A stretch of 64,000 nucleotides of DNA from Paenibacillus sp. GTDB lineage: Bacteria > Bacillota > Bacilli > Paenibacillales > Paenibacillaceae. Both the position numbers and the translations under genes were made by a program. Below, piece after piece: positions 43,013 through 51,073 of the stretch; the stretch's first letter is position 1, and each line of letters opens with the position of its first letter. Under the pieces are notes generated by a model. That model saw only the letters and a program-made list of their open reading frames with translations. It had not been told where the DNA came from and did not search any database. The stretch lies in NCBI GenBank assembly GCA_017512705.1, contig JAFWEX010000058.1, positions 1-64,000 of the forward strand, given 5' to 3'.

Positions 43013-44464
43013 TTACTTGGGCATATGCGCAGAGATATCTACACCCAGCCCCTGAGCCAGTCGCCCACCTAGCTGTGCATCAGCGCGGAAAAAGTGGCAC
43101 AATGCTCTCATCTGAATGTCGGTCGGCACGGCTCGGAGATCATTCGTCAGGTTATCCAGCAGATGCTGCTGCTCTACAGGTGTGAATGAGCGGAACAGTT
43201 GGCCTGCCTGCGTGTAATCATCTGTTTTCTCAATCTTTTCTCGTACTACATCGCCGTGTAATGGAACTTGGCTATCACGATATGCTGGGTCCTCCTGTGG
43301 ACTGTTCCCCGAACTGTTAGGCTCATAGTTTACCGGGGATGGATCTTGATTCACGTTCATGAGCCCATCACGCTGATGATTGCGCACAGGTGCATACGGG
43401 CAATTGACCGGAATCTGCAGATAGTTAGGGCCAAGGCGATGACGCTGTGTATCCGGATAAGAGAACAGACGACCCTGCAGTAACTTATCCTCTGATGGCT
43501 CAATTCCTGGTACAAGTGCACTCGGTGAGAATGCCGCTTGCTCCACTTCCGCAAAGAAGTTCTGCGGATTACGGTTCAGTGTCATCGTTCCTACCGTTTG
43601 GAATGGAAAGACATCCTCAGGCCATGTTTTGGTCGGGTCCAACGGATCAAAGGAGAAATCATCCATTTGCTCCGGTTTCATTAACTGAACTTGCAGCTTC
43701 CACTGCGGATAATCGCCGTTTTTGATATGTTCGTGCAAGTCACGAGTCGCATGATTGAAATCCTGTCCTTGGACTTCAGCAGCCTCCTGACGGGAGAAAG
43801 CACGAACGCCTTGCACCGATTCCCATTTGTATTTTACATAGTGCACTTTACCCTCGGCATTGACCCATTTAAAAGCGTGCACCCCGAATCCATCCATTTC
43901 ACGGTAACTGGCCGGAGTCCCCAAGTCTGAGAATAGCCAGGTCATCATATGTGTAGATTCCGGCGAGAGGGTCATGAAGTCCCAATAACGTGCCGGGTCC
44001 TGAATATTGGTGTCTGGAGCAGGTTTAAGGGAGTGCACCATATCCGGAAACTTAATCGCATCACGAATAAAGAAAACCGGCAGATGGTTACCCACAAGAT
44101 CATAGTTGCCTTCACGCGTATAAAATTTAACGGCAAACCCGCGGGGGTCCCGTGCGGTCTCGGGAGAACCCGTACCATGAATAACCGTCGAAAACCGTAC
44201 AAGCACATCCGTCTCTGTACCAGGCTCCTGCAAGAAATCAGCCGCCGTATATGCCTTCATGCTCTGCTCCAGCTTGAACACACCATGTGCCCCTGCACCT
44301 CTCGCATGTACAACCCGTTCAGGAATACGCTCACGGTCGAAGTGAGCAATCTTCTCAATCAGATGGTAGTCCTCCAGCAGGGTAGGCCCTCTTCTTCCTG
44401 CTGTCCTTGAATTCTGGTTGTCTCCTACTGGAGCTCCCTGGTTGGTTGTCAAACGATCTGTCAT
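43013..44464 (-). CDS. katA: Catalase, monofunctional haem (clade 3 small subunit)
   Basis: 483-aa haem catalase that dismutates hydrogen peroxide. Catalytic His53 is in VVHARGAGAHG, catalytic Asn in VGNHLPVFF, and the proximal haem Tyr in FSYPDTQRHRLG; RDPRGFAVKFYT is also diagnostic. Length fits small-subunit catalases. The start at 44464 (MTDRLTTNQG) has AGAGGAGG 8 nt upstream; a longer ORF adds ten codons without a site. A PerR-type box lies 109 bp upstream, and a PerR-like gene is 1.5 kb away, consistent with peroxide induction. Monocistronic. Confidence 0.97.
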   Translation of the reverse strand: MTDRLTTNQGAPVGDNQNSRTAGRRGPTLLEDYHLIEKIAHFDRERIPERVVHARGAGAHGVFKLEQSMKAYTAADFLQEPGTETDVLVRFSTVIHGTGSPETARDPRGFAVKFYTREGNYDLVGNHLPVFFIRDAIKFPDMVHSLKPAPDTNIQDPARYWDFMTLSPESTHMMTWLFSDLGTPASYREMDGFGVHAFKWVNAEGKVHYVKYKWESVQGVRAFSRQEAAEVQGQDFNHATRDLHEHIKNGDYPQWKLQVQLMKPEQMDDFSFDPLDPTKTWPEDVFPFQTVGTMTLNRNPQNFFAEVEQAAFSPSALVPGIEPSEDKLLQGRLFSYPDTQRHRLGPNYLQIPVNCPYAPVRNHQRDGLMNVNQDPSPVNYEPNSSGNSPQEDPAYRDSQVPLHGDVVREKIEKTDDYTQAGQLFRSFTPVEQQHLLDNLTNDLRAVPTDIQMRALCHFFRADAQLGGRLAQGLGVDISAHMPK

Positions 44465-44572
44465 CCCGTCGTCCTCCTCTAGTATGGTTATCATGTATGC
44501 TGCTGTATCGTCCTACTAATTCCAATCATATTCGTCATTCACTCAAATATACATTTAGACTTGATCTAACTG

Positions 44573-44587
44573 TTAAAATGATTCTAA
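44573..44587 (-). promoter_or_regulatory. Candidate PerR box upstream of katA
   Basis: TTAGAATCATTTTAA on the minus strand differs from the 7-1-7 Per box TTATAATNATTATAA at two positions. Its place upstream of a catalase is typical; the exact promoter hexamers were not resolved. Confidence 0.55.
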
Positions 44588-44700
44588 CATGTACCATTAC
44601 TTCGCTGCATGAGGTTCATATGAGATTAGGATGAGGTTACTGCGGTAAAGATGAATGAAATATGAAGGATTCATAACTCCTTTCATCCCACTGAAAAAAC

Positions 44701-44739
44701 AAAAAAGCGGAGACCGTCTAATAACGGTCTCCGCTTTTT
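44701..44739. terminator. Bidirectional terminator
   Basis: AGCGGAGACCGT pairs with ACGGTCTCCGCT around a short loop, flanked by A-runs left and T-runs right. It ends the minus-strand perR operon and isolates katA. Confidence 0.9.
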
Positions 44740-44809
44740 GCTTCATCTTTAAATGAGCATGAACAAGTCAGATTCACAGTGATGACTGCTGCTCCTCAAG
44801 TGCCTTTTT

Positions 44810-45184
44810 CTATGCGAAGTCAGGTTCCTGGATCATGAGCCCTGTAAGATCCTTATAACCCATTCGCATTAACAGCTCATTGCCATTCAGCTCCTGCACC
44901 TTCTTCACGCTCTTATCTAATTCCATTTCAAGTAAAAAACATAAAACTTCTGCCACATATTTAGGCTGGTTCAAATTAACGGCGTACGTTAAATCCTCTT
45001 TTGCCATTCGTAATCCTTCATTCAAAGGACTGCCGGAAATTGGAGTATCCCTGGTTACAAATAAAATGATATATTTCATATCCTTATTATCCGTAATGAT
45101 GGTCAGCCTGGACCTGCAGTAAACATCTCTGACCGTACTATAGCTCCACCAATAGGTGGCCCCATTGATCACTATTTTTCTCAT
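44810..45184 (-). CDS. Conserved hypothetical protein, third gene of the perR operon
   Basis: 124-aa protein starting MRKIVINGATYWWSYS, with no signal peptide or membrane segment. The first half is beta-rich (DVYCRSRLTIITDNKDMKYI), the second helical (PKYVAEVLCFLLEMELDKSV). I recognise no named family. The ATG at 45184 lies 4 bases past the TAG of the winged-helix gene, so translation is by reinitiation; a 9-codon longer ORF would overlap that gene. Being in the operon of a PerR-like regulator hints at a role in peroxide or metal stress, without direct evidence. Confidence 0.65.
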   Translation of the reverse strand: MRKIVINGATYWWSYSTVRDVYCRSRLTIITDNKDMKYIILFVTRDTPISGSPLNEGLRMAKEDLTYAVNLNQPKYVAEVLCFLLEMELDKSVKKVQELNGNELLMRMGYKDLTGLMIQEPDFA

Positions 45185-45188
45185 CCAT

Positions 45189-46010
45189 CTAATCCGCGAG
45201 ACGGTAGCCAACGCCTCTTACCGTTACGATATATTGCGGGGATGACGCGTTATCCCCCAATTTTTTGCGCAAGCTTTTAATATGAACATCGACCACATTA
45301 CTGCCACCTGTAAAATCAGTCTCCCAGATGTCGCTTAGCATCTCTTCACGTGAGATGACTGCACCTTTGGCATCAATCAACTTGAGCAACAGATCATATT
45401 CTGTCTTGGTCAGATGAATTCGTTCCTCGTCACGCTGCACACTCATGCGTTCCCGATCGAGCGTCAGATCCTTGAATCCGATTCGCTGTCCCTCTTGGGG
45501 TAAGAAGGCACGTTTGGGCATCACAGGACTACTGCCGATCATCCGCTGTACCCGATAAAGAGCCTCCTGCGGGCGTGCTGGCCATACAAGCAATTCCTCC
45601 TGAAGCATTGGTCCGCTTGCACTGCCAATCATCTTTTCTCCTACCAAGTAAAGACATGGTGCCATATGTTCAGCTTCGCGATTCAAGCGGCTGCTAATTC
45701 CTGCGAATGCATCGATTGTTCCGGCAACCGAGAGATCATAGATCAGCAGATCAAACACAAGACGCTCGTGAAGATCTGGCTCCCAGCGATGGAACACAAG
45801 TACATCAAAGCAACTATCGGTCAGAGCTTTTACCAATTCATGTACCTGACCCGGCATCGGGCTGATCAGAATGACACGTCTTGTGACCGGACAATTATCC
45901 ACAAAAGGCTCAGCCCCTGAATCTGCCAGAACAGGTTTGACCCGAAGCGGTAACCGCCGCCCCGACCATTTCAGTTTTACTTGATCCGTTTGCTTTTGCA
46001 TTCCCCACAT
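45189..46010 (-). CDS. OmpR-type winged-helix regulator with degenerate receiver
   Basis: 273-aa DNA-binding protein. The C-terminal winged helix (about 180-272) is a clear OmpR/PhoB domain: LTLDRERMSVQR, LTKTEYDLLLKLIDAKGAVISRE, GSNVVDVHIKSLRKKLG, VTVRGVGYRL. The N-terminal 130 residues look receiver-like, with an Asp in LLIYDLSVAG, but the acidic pair after strand 1 is replaced (ILISPMPG) and the late Lys-Pro is lost (LVWPARPQ), so phosphorylation is doubtful. No kinase gene is adjacent. It overlaps the perR-like stop by 34 bp (25 bp if Met4 at 46001 is the start). Likely an atypical, phosphorylation-independent regulator. Confidence 0.85.
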   Translation of the reverse strand: MWGMQKQTDQVKLKWSGRRLPLRVKPVLADSGAEPFVDNCPVTRRVILISPMPGQVHELVKALTDSCFDVLVFHRWEPDLHERLVFDLLIYDLSVAGTIDAFAGISSRLNREAEHMAPCLYLVGEKMIGSASGPMLQEELLVWPARPQEALYRVQRMIGSSPVMPKRAFLPQEGQRIGFKDLTLDRERMSVQRDEERIHLTKTEYDLLLKLIDAKGAVISREEMLSDIWETDFTGGSNVVDVHIKSLRKKLGDNASSPQYIVTVRGVGYRLAD

Positions 46011-46372
46011 ACACCTCCAAACACCACATGTGCATGATCAATTGCATAACCCGTTTCCGCTGCTACCTGCTTCATCCATTGTGGAGGGACTTCTGTCATC
46101 ACCTCGTCCACTTTACCACATACCTCACACATAATATGTTGGTGGTCATCCATTCGGGCATCATATCGGCTCGCTGTTTCGCCAAGTTTAAGCTCTCTGA
46201 TCAGCTCTTTGTCTGTTAAATATCGAAGAGAATTGTACACCGTTCCATAAGCCAGATTATACCCTTGCTCTACTAGACGATTCATCACGTCGGCGGCAGT
46301 AGGGTGGTCTTCTGATTTACGTACGACATCATATACAGCTTGCCGTTGTATGGTCAGATTTAACGTTTTCAC
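45977..46372 (-). CDS. perR: Fur family regulator, PerR-like
   Basis: 131-aa metalloregulator of the Fur superfamily. The N-terminal winged helix (about 1-75) includes TIQRQAVYDVVRKSEDHPTA and YGTVYNSLRYL. The regulatory metal site region ASRYDARMDDHQH and the two structural-zinc CxxC pairs (CEVCGK near 96, GVCGECK near 122) are present. The ASRYD...HxH arrangement and a nearby catalase with a Per-type box favour PerR over Fur or Zur. Start is GTG, set by GGAG 8 nt upstream. First gene of a three-gene operon; an inverted repeat over its -10 suggests autoregulation. Confidence 0.85.
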   Translation of the reverse strand: MKTLNLTIQRQAVYDVVRKSEDHPTAADVMNRLVEQGYNLAYGTVYNSLRYLTDKELIRELKLGETASRYDARMDDHQHIMCEVCGKVDEVMTEVPPQWMKQVAAETGYAIDHAHVVFGGVCGECKSKRIK

Positions 46373-46480
46373 TACAAGGTCTCCTTTATTGTTTTTTCAG
46401 CGTATATCCGTTTCGAACGCTTTCGTTCGCTAGGCTTTTCTATAGGATAAGCACAACTTTTGATCTCAATTTTGATTTAG

Positions 46481-46514
46481 ATTAAGTATAAATCTTAATG
46501 TATAACAAAGTCAA
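46481..46514 (-). promoter_or_regulatory. perR promoter with overlapping inverted repeat
   Basis: Minus-strand -35 TTGACT (46509-46514), 18-bp spacer, -10 TATACT (46485-46490). ATTAAG (46481-46486) and CTTAAT (46494-46499) form an AT-rich inverted repeat over the -10, a likely autoregulatory Fur/PerR-family operator. Confidence 0.65.
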
Positions 46515-46652
46515 CCTTGTCTCCATATGTGTCTGATCTAGTATTTTATAGAAAATTAGACCCGATACTCACAATCATTTGGGATTATATGGTTCGCTGT
46601 CATGTCGATTTTCAGATAAAATAGAGGGATGCCTTAAAAGGAGGTATGTTAG

Positions 46653-47777
46653 TTGTTAAGCATGTTTTTTGTTAATATCTGTGTAATGATCACCTTTTTG
46701 TACCTATCAGGGATTATTGCCAAATTCTATAGTATTCGTTTACCTTTTCCCTCGCTGCGTGTTCAGGCCATTGGTGGCTTATTATTTGGTTTATACGGTA
46801 CAGTGCTTATGAATTATTCTTTTCAAATAAATGACACCACGATTGTAGATCTGAGACATCTGGCCGTTGTCACGGCAGCCGTATATCTTGGTGGAATAGC
46901 TTCGGTAATCTCGGGAGTCATTATTTCTATCCTTCGCATCCTTATGTTTGGTGTAACTTCCTCCGCGATTGATGCGGCGATCGCCATGATATTACTCGGG
47001 CTAGCAGGTGTATATTTTGCCTATGCTTCATGGTCTAGACTAACGAAAATTATTACGATGAACCTCATGGGAATGACCATAGTCTTTATCGTCCTGCTGA
47101 TGAATACCAACAGCATGGCTACACTGATGGAAGTATATCCGATACAGATGACTATTTCCTTCGCTGGCGGGATTTTCATCTATCTCATCGCGGAATTTAT
47201 TAATAGATCGAATGAAATGTTATTCCTGCTTGAACGCCGTGCCTCCACTGACCATCTGACGGATCTGAGTAATCGGCGCCAGTTCGAACAGTCTCTGCAA
47301 TCTGAGCTTCTGCATGCCAAGCAGAGTCAACAGAAGCTATCCCTGTTGGCTATTGATATTGACCGATTCAAAAAAGTAAATGACACGTACGGCCACTCTG
47401 CCGGGGACGCAGTACTGAAACAGCTCGGGCAATTGCTGGTCCAACATGGGCGTTCCACTGATCTTGTCTCCCGAAACGGTGGGGAAGAATTCGCAATCTT
47501 GTTGCTTGATTGCGGATATCATCAATCCATGGCAATTGCTGAATCTGTGCGGAAAGCGGTCGCCAGATTCCTGTTCACATTACCCGATGGACAGACGCTA
47601 AAACTGACTATCTCCATTGGTGTCGCTGTGTACCCTGATCATAGTGATGATCACGATGACAACGACCTGTTGGAACAGGCAGACCGTGCGCTTTACGAAG
47701 CGAAAAATACGGGGCGCAACAAGGTATGCTCCCTGCCGCCCCGCAATATTGCGGTTCTGGACAAAGATTCATTATAA
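46653..47777 (+). CDS. Diguanylate cyclase with 5TM (LytS-type) sensor
   Basis: 374-aa membrane protein that makes cyclic di-GMP. Residues 1-185 hold six hydrophobic segments of the 5TMR-LYT type (GGLLFGLYGTVLMNYS, then DLRHLAVVTAAVYLGG and GVIISILRILMFG), a sensor fold shared with LytS. The GGDEF domain (about 205-365) has DHLTDLSNRRQFEQ, the signature as GGEEF (active variant) in SRNGGEEFAILL, and LTISIGVAVYP. No RxxD inhibitory site is evident ahead of GGEEF beyond STDLVSR. Start is TTG, preceded by AAAGGAGG at 8 nt. Monocistronic. Confidence 0.92.
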   Translation: MLSMFFVNICVMITFLYLSGIIAKFYSIRLPFPSLRVQAIGGLLFGLYGTVLMNYSFQINDTTIVDLRHLAVVTAAVYLGGIASVISGVIISILRILMFGVTSSAIDAAIAMILLGLAGVYFAYASWSRLTKIITMNLMGMTIVFIVLLMNTNSMATLMEVYPIQMTISFAGGIFIYLIAEFINRSNEMLFLLERRASTDHLTDLSNRRQFEQSLQSELLHAKQSQQKLSLLAIDIDRFKKVNDTYGHSAGDAVLKQLGQLLVQHGRSTDLVSRNGGEEFAILLLDCGYHQSMAIAESVRKAVARFLFTLPDGQTLKLTISIGVAVYPDHSDDHDDNDLLEQADRALYEAKNTGRNKVCSLPPRNIAVLDKDSL

Positions 47778-47808
47778 CCGTTCTGAATACAACAGTTCTC
47801 AACATACC

Positions 47809-47865
47809 AAAAGGGATGCCCGTCTGCCTCAATACAAGGCTAGAATCTGGACATCCCTTTCTTTT
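47809..47865. terminator. Bidirectional terminator
   Basis: AAAGGGATG (47810-47818) pairs with CATCCCTTT (47852-47860), followed by CTTTT on the plus strand; it lies between the convergent diguanylate cyclase and aldo/keto reductase genes. Confidence 0.75.
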
Positions 47866-47911
47866 ATACCTTTGCTAAATTCTGTTCTCACAGAACCATA
47901 TAGACTTAATA

Positions 47912-48850
47912 TCACGCAAGAATTTGTTCGATCTCTTCAATTACAGCTGCCTCTAACTTGATTCCGGAAGCTGCGGCATTTTCTTTAACTTGTTCCGGCC
48001 GACTAGCCCCAACGAGTGCACTGGACACATTCTTCTGTCGAAGAATCCAGGCTAACGCGAGCTGCCCTACCTTCAGATCGAGCTGATCAGCAACTTCCAT
48101 TAGTTGCTTCACTTTACCTATGCGATCAGGGTTTATCTTTCCTTCATCCCAGCCAAGCTTCGCAGCACGGCTATTCTCTGGAATATCCGAGACAGATGTG
48201 TATTTTCCCGTAAGAAGACCTTGAGCTAGTGGAGAATAGACTACTTGTCCAATACCTTTACGTTCACCCAATGGGATGATTTCACTCTCAATGTAACGGT
48301 CAAACATATTATATACCGGCTGATTCACGACAATGCGATCCAGTAGCAGGCGATCAGCCGTTCCCAGCGCTGCTTCCATCTGAGCCGCTGTCCACTGGCT
48401 TACACCCACGTAGAGCACTTTGCCATGACGCACCAGATCATCCAGAGCACGAAGCGTCTCCTCGATCGGTGTTTCACTGTGATACCGATGACAATAATAA
48501 ATATCAACATAATCCGTACCCAAACGTTTCAAGCTTGCTTCGCACTGCTCCATAATATGCTTGCGAGACAACCCGTGATCGTTAGGACCATCACCCATTT
48601 TGTTAAACACTTTAGTGGCAAGAACGTAGGATGAGCGAGAATACGCTTTCAACGTTTGCCCTAATAGTACCTCGGCAGCTCCTCGTTCATAGGCGTTGGC
48701 CGTATCGAAAAAGTTGATGCCCTCATCGAATGCTGTTTCAATCGATTTCACCGCATTTTCACGTTCCACATAACCTCCGTACGTTAACCAGCTTCCCAAG
48801 CTGATCTCGCTTACTTTCAGTCCGCTTCCACCCAGTCTGCGATAATCCAT
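47912..48850 (-). CDS. Aldo/keto reductase
   Basis: 312-aa NADPH-dependent oxidoreductase with the aldo/keto reductase barrel, close to the voltage-gated K+ channel beta-subunit/YghZ-like branch. The catalytic tetrad is visible: Asp in FFDTANAYERG, Tyr of the same motif, Lys in VLATKVF and His in YYCHRYH. Cofactor-binding GASRPEQVKENA is near the C-terminus. ATG at 48850 (MDYRRLGGSG) gives the AGGAGG a better 11-nt spacing than ATG at 48859. Physiological substrate unknown; such enzymes reduce toxic aldehydes. Confidence 0.93.
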   Translation of the reverse strand: MDYRRLGGSGLKVSEISLGSWLTYGGYVERENAVKSIETAFDEGINFFDTANAYERGAAEVLLGQTLKAYSRSSYVLATKVFNKMGDGPNDHGLSRKHIMEQCEASLKRLGTDYVDIYYCHRYHSETPIEETLRALDDLVRHGKVLYVGVSQWTAAQMEAALGTADRLLLDRIVVNQPVYNMFDRYIESEIIPLGERKGIGQVVYSPLAQGLLTGKYTSVSDIPENSRAAKLGWDEGKINPDRIGKVKQLMEVADQLDLKVGQLALAWILRQKNVSSALVGASRPEQVKENAAASGIKLEAAVIEEIEQILA

Positions 48851-48956
48851 TGATTGCATGTCCTCCTCTTCGATCCATATGATTGAACTTCCACATCCTA
48901 TTGTAACCTAATCTGCGCAAATGCAGTACCTCTAAGTGTACGAACGCGAAAGGCCA

Positions 48957-48990
48957 TCAAAAAGAAGCACACCCTCATAGGATGTGCTTC
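48957..48990 (-). terminator. Terminator after the hybrid histidine kinase
   Basis: On the minus strand GAAGCACATCC pairs with the complementary TGTGCTTC arm and is followed by TTTTT. Confidence 0.85.
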
Positions 48991-49053
48991 CAATTCGTTT
49001 ATCTTCATGAGCGCGGAACAACGCAGCCTGACAGCTAATTCATAGAGACCGTT

Positions 49054-50694
49054 TTAAGGCAAAATAACGCTTAGTGCATTGAGCAGCTCGGTCTGCCGGA
49101 CAGGCTTCGTTAACACAGCATCAAAAAAGGCATCTGACTGGTGCATATCGATATGCATCCCATAGGGGACGAGGACAATGACGGGCAAATTCTCAATCTG
49201 TCGTTTTAGTTCAATAACAAAATCGACCGTCACCCCTTCACGCAATCCCATATCTACAACAGCAACGTCAGGTCTAAATCCTTCCTTAATCCATTCATAT
49301 GCTGTAGCAGAGCCCGAGGTCATGTGTACATCCATACCCCAGTTGCGCATTAAGGTAGATACGCCTTGTAAAATATCTGGATCTTTGGCTAGCAGCACTT
49401 TTTTGGTTTTCAGACGTTGTTGTACACTTGTAATCTGTGGAAGATCCCAGTATTTGCGTAATGGCAACGATATTAGAAACTCTGTCTCATTGTTTTGCGT
49501 GCTATTCACCTGAATTCGACCATGCATCAGAATCGCCAGGTTTTGGCTGATTGCCAGACCTAGATTATTTCCAATCAACTTCTCCGTTTTGATCGCCTTA
49601 GGTTTGACCAGTGAGGTTGGCAATCGGTTATCAGATAACATCTGTCCCGTATATCTTACTCGAAGCACGAGAAGGTTGGTTTCCTCCAACTCCTCTCCCC
49701 TCATCTCGGCTGTAACCAGTACACTACCTTCGCGAGTGGAATCAATTGCATATTTCATCACATGATCCAAGAGCTGACCAATCTTAATCTCATCACCAAT
49801 GAAAACTTGTGACACATTCAGATTAAGATTTAATCCAAGTTCTAACCTTTTGCTGGAGGCTATACCTGCATAGAGGTAGACGGTGTCCTCGATGGTGCTG
49901 ACCAGATCAAAAGGGTCATCATGAATAATCGTTTTTCCCGCATCGTTAATATTAAAGTTCATCATGTTGTTGAGTAGTGAAAGTAATATATTTCCGCTAG
50001 TTTCAATCATATTTGCATACTCAACTTGTTCCTCCGACATATCCGGTGTTCGCATCAAGTCTGTTAATCCCAAAATACCATTCAGTGGATTACGAATCTC
50101 ATGGCTCATCAGCTTGAGCATCTGGCTCTTGGCCATGGCCTCCGACTCGGCACGTTCCTTCTCGGCCTGTAGCTTTTCTTGCTGCTGTTCTGAGTCATTG
50201 AGCTTCTGCCCCTGAACGTGAAGCGCATTCTCGAGGTCAATGACATATCCTAGAAATACAGCCATAGCTTGCAATGTCTTCATGTCTGCCTTGCTAATTA
50301 CATAGTCTGGGTCATCCATTAAGCAGATTGTCCCAAAGGCTTCCCCTGTTCTTCTCAGAATTGGCACTCCTAAGAAAAAGCGGTTTCCCAACCCACTTGT
50401 AACATCCATTGATCTGGTTATGGAATGTTCACGAGTATCCGAAATGTTGATTATACTACCATTGTCTTTTAATACCAGGCTGCAATAGGATTCTATGAAT
50501 GGCATCGCAGTACCTTTGACGACTAATTCTTCCTTGCGGTTGAAGGCTTCCAGAATGACATTGGTCACCCCATCATTCGTAGCTACGAAGATGGTATTGA
50601 CTCTCAATATGCCACTTAATACATCCACAATATGGGCCGCTGCTTCTTCAATATCTTCAAAGAAACCTCTGTTGATGCCTTCTACCGTACCCAT
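49054..50694 (-). CDS. Hybrid histidine kinase with degenerate ATP-binding domain
   Basis: 546-aa cytosolic protein. A GAF-like domain spans about 20-160, a coiled coil 160-192, HisKA about 190-255 with phosphoacceptor His198 (SHEIRNPLNG), HATPase-like about 260-415, and a receiver about 430-545 with Asp481 (VVDMGL) and Lys about 531 (LTKP). The ATP site is eroded: the N-box has His311 in place of Asn (LLDHVMKYA), the G1 Asp is Tyr (RYTGQM, 347-352); G2 LGLAIS remains. Autophosphorylation may be lost, leaving a phosphatase, scaffold or receiver of another kinase. No response-regulator gene is adjacent. Confidence 0.88.
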   Translation of the reverse strand: MGTVEGINRGFFEDIEEAAAHIVDVLSGILRVNTIFVATNDGVTNVILEAFNRKEELVVKGTAMPFIESYCSLVLKDNGSIINISDTREHSITRSMDVTSGLGNRFFLGVPILRRTGEAFGTICLMDDPDYVISKADMKTLQAMAVFLGYVIDLENALHVQGQKLNDSEQQQEKLQAEKERAESEAMAKSQMLKLMSHEIRNPLNGILGLTDLMRTPDMSEEQVEYANMIETSGNILLSLLNNMMNFNINDAGKTIIHDDPFDLVSTIEDTVYLYAGIASSKRLELGLNLNLNVSQVFIGDEIKIGQLLDHVMKYAIDSTREGSVLVTAEMRGEELEETNLLVLRVRYTGQMLSDNRLPTSLVKPKAIKTEKLIGNNLGLAISQNLAILMHGRIQVNSTQNNETEFLISLPLRKYWDLPQITSVQQRLKTKKVLLAKDPDILQGVSTLMRNWGMDVHMTSGSATAYEWIKEGFRPDVAVVDMGLREGVTVDFVIELKRQIENLPVIVLVPYGMHIDMHQSDAFFDAVLTKPVRQTELLNALSVILP

Positions 50695-50944
50695 AGTTCA
50701 CCTCTCTTGTCTTAGATGCTGATATACAATTCACTTGTTAGTAAGTCAAATTAGAATGTCAAATTACGTACTCTGCTAGGTAATCCGAAAGATGTCTTCA
50801 ACTATATTTATATGGTAACACTACAGGAGCATAAGAGAATCATTTGTACATACAAGATAACTAGAGATTATACGCTGTTGCCTGAGCTTTTGGAACCTTT
50901 AACCCGCGACCCATCACAGAAATGAATTATTCCCTCTCTATGGG

Positions 50945-51014
50945 TGTGATCATAATCACACCCAAAAATCCACATATAGTTTATAAATGGATAATATGAA
51001 TCTACATGTAGTGT
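50945..51014 (+). promoter_or_regulatory. nrdDG promoter: FNR site and tandem NrdR-like boxes
   Basis: TGTGATCATAATCACA (50945-50960) is an exact FNR core (TGTGA-N6-TCACA). Its centre lies 41.5 bp before an expected start at 50994, where -10 TATAAA (50982-50987) fits exactly: a class II activator layout. Two NrdR-box-like cores, CCACATATAG (50970-50979) and CTACATGTAG (51002-51011), are 32 bp apart, the spacing known for NrdR pairs. A further AT-rich TATAAT at 51045-51050 is a possible second promoter. Confidence 0.7.
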
Positions 51015-51073
51015 ATAGCTAATATATTTTTAAAAATAATGATCTATAATAATCATCTAGGAGGTACCTTAAT

